Positions 6,644-7,064 of a DNA stretch of 7,064 nt are shown here, piece by piece. The position numbers and the translations under genes are program-made. Position 1 is the first letter of the stretch; every line of letters starts with the position of its first letter. The stretch covers positions 1-7,064 of the forward strand of contig CANHRV010000046.1 of assembly GCA_947463395.1 (NCBI GenBank), read 5' to 3'. The notes under the pieces are model-generated. The model searched no databases, was not told the DNA's origin, and was given only the letters and a program-made list of their open reading frames with translations. Origin of the DNA: Opitutia bacterium. Its GTDB lineage: Bacteria; Verrucomicrobiota; Verrucomicrobiia; Opitutales; UBA953.

Positions 6644-7064
6644 TTATGAAGCGGTTGACGAAACATTCGCCCATCGCGTGGCGACCTCTTCCCATTCGGT
6701 AGTGGCTTGCGCCAAGGCCGCCTGGGTTACTTTGAGTTCTTCATTTAACTCTTTGACCCGCGTGCCTTGAGCATAGATTTCGGGATTGCTGAGATCGGCC
6801 ATGATTTGACTTTGTTTAGCCTCCAATTCGCTCACGCGTTGCTCAACTTTGGTGAGTTCATTTTTCAATTTTTTTAATTCCGCAGGCGAAGGCTTGGCCG
6901 TAACGCTTCGATGGCTTTTTTCGGGGCTCTTGGCTTCCTGTACGGGCCTGCCATCAGTAAAGCCGGCGGTCAAAGCCGCACGCTCATTCGTGGCTTTGGA
7001 TTTTTCTAAATAATACTCATAGTTGCCCGCATAAGGAGTGAGTCGTCCCGAGTGCACGTGCAAA
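6644..7064 (-). CDS. ABC-F family ATPase, C-terminal tail (5' end outside window)
   Basis: About 140 residues of the C-terminus are visible. HVHSGRLTPYAGNYEYYLEK matches the end of the second ATPase domain of ABC-F proteins, where a line of the form 'G-L-T-x-Y-x-G-N-Y-x-x-Y' follows the H-loop region. A polar, low-complexity linker follows. Then comes a long coiled coil starting at PAELKKLKNELTKVEQ, with an LSNPEIY turn and a second helix rich in Glu, Leu and Ala. This is the C-terminal coiled-coil domain found in Uup-like and related ABC-F proteins. ABC-F proteins are soluble and generally act on the ribosome as translation factors, or in resistance; they are not transporters. The Walker motifs and signature sequences are upstream of the visible part, so the subfamily cannot be fixed. 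The first visible complete codon is TTG (leucine) inside the gene, not a start. It ends with TAA, 41 bp before the DUF3500 start. Confidence 0.88.
   Translation of the reverse strand, partial: LHVHSGRLTPYAGNYEYYLEKSKATNERAALTAGFTDGRPVQEAKSPEKSHRSVTAKPSPAELKKLKNELTKVEQRVSELEAKQSQIMADLSNPEIYAQGTRVKELNEELKVTQAALAQATTEWEEVATRWANVSSTAS

Noticed and set aside
6603..6695. Longer start for the DUF3500 gene at ATG 6695, adding 31 residues.
   Set aside because: It would overlap the ABC-F gene by about 50 bp and place a charged stretch before a perfect signal peptide. The ATG at 6602 fits an exported protein better.

Overview
The window is a compact stretch of bacterial chromosome with five protein genes and no RNA genes, mobile elements, CRISPR arrays or recognisable phage or plasmid genes. 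The protein style suggests Verrucomicrobiota, most likely an Opitutae-like lineage. The main reasons are a signal peptidase I with catalytic box PTNSMWPTYYGMT and a very large insertion after the catalytic serine, a secreted DUF3500 protein, and a classical menaquinone gene. This placement is an inference from recalled family features, not a search result.

Left half, plus strand: the C-terminal 182 residues of malonyl-CoA:ACP transacylase (fabD, cut by the window edge), then lepA (ribosomal GTPase EF4), then lepB (signal peptidase I). Spacers are 74 bp and 59 bp. Each holds a short RNA hairpin with no U-tract after it. lepA-lepB is a classic gene pair that joins a translation factor to the protease that matures exported proteins.

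Right half, minus strand, reading from the right edge inward: the C-terminal tail of an ABC-F ATPase (cut by the window edge), then a secreted DUF3500 protein of unknown function, then menD (second committed step of menaquinone synthesis). Spacers are 41 bp and 70 bp. The menD leader carries copies of GTCGGGAA and a CGGGAA/TTCCCG dyad.

The two blocks converge at 3790/3791. The stop codons of lepB and menD abut with no base between them, forming the palindrome TAATTA. No intrinsic terminator is visible for either gene, so the two transcripts probably overlap.

Most of the window is ordinary housekeeping sequence and I found no convincing new multi-gene system. The points worth a second look are the roughly 150-residue insertion in LepB, the uncharacterised DUF3500 protein, the repeats in front of menD, the hairpins around lepA, and the zero-spacing convergent junction.
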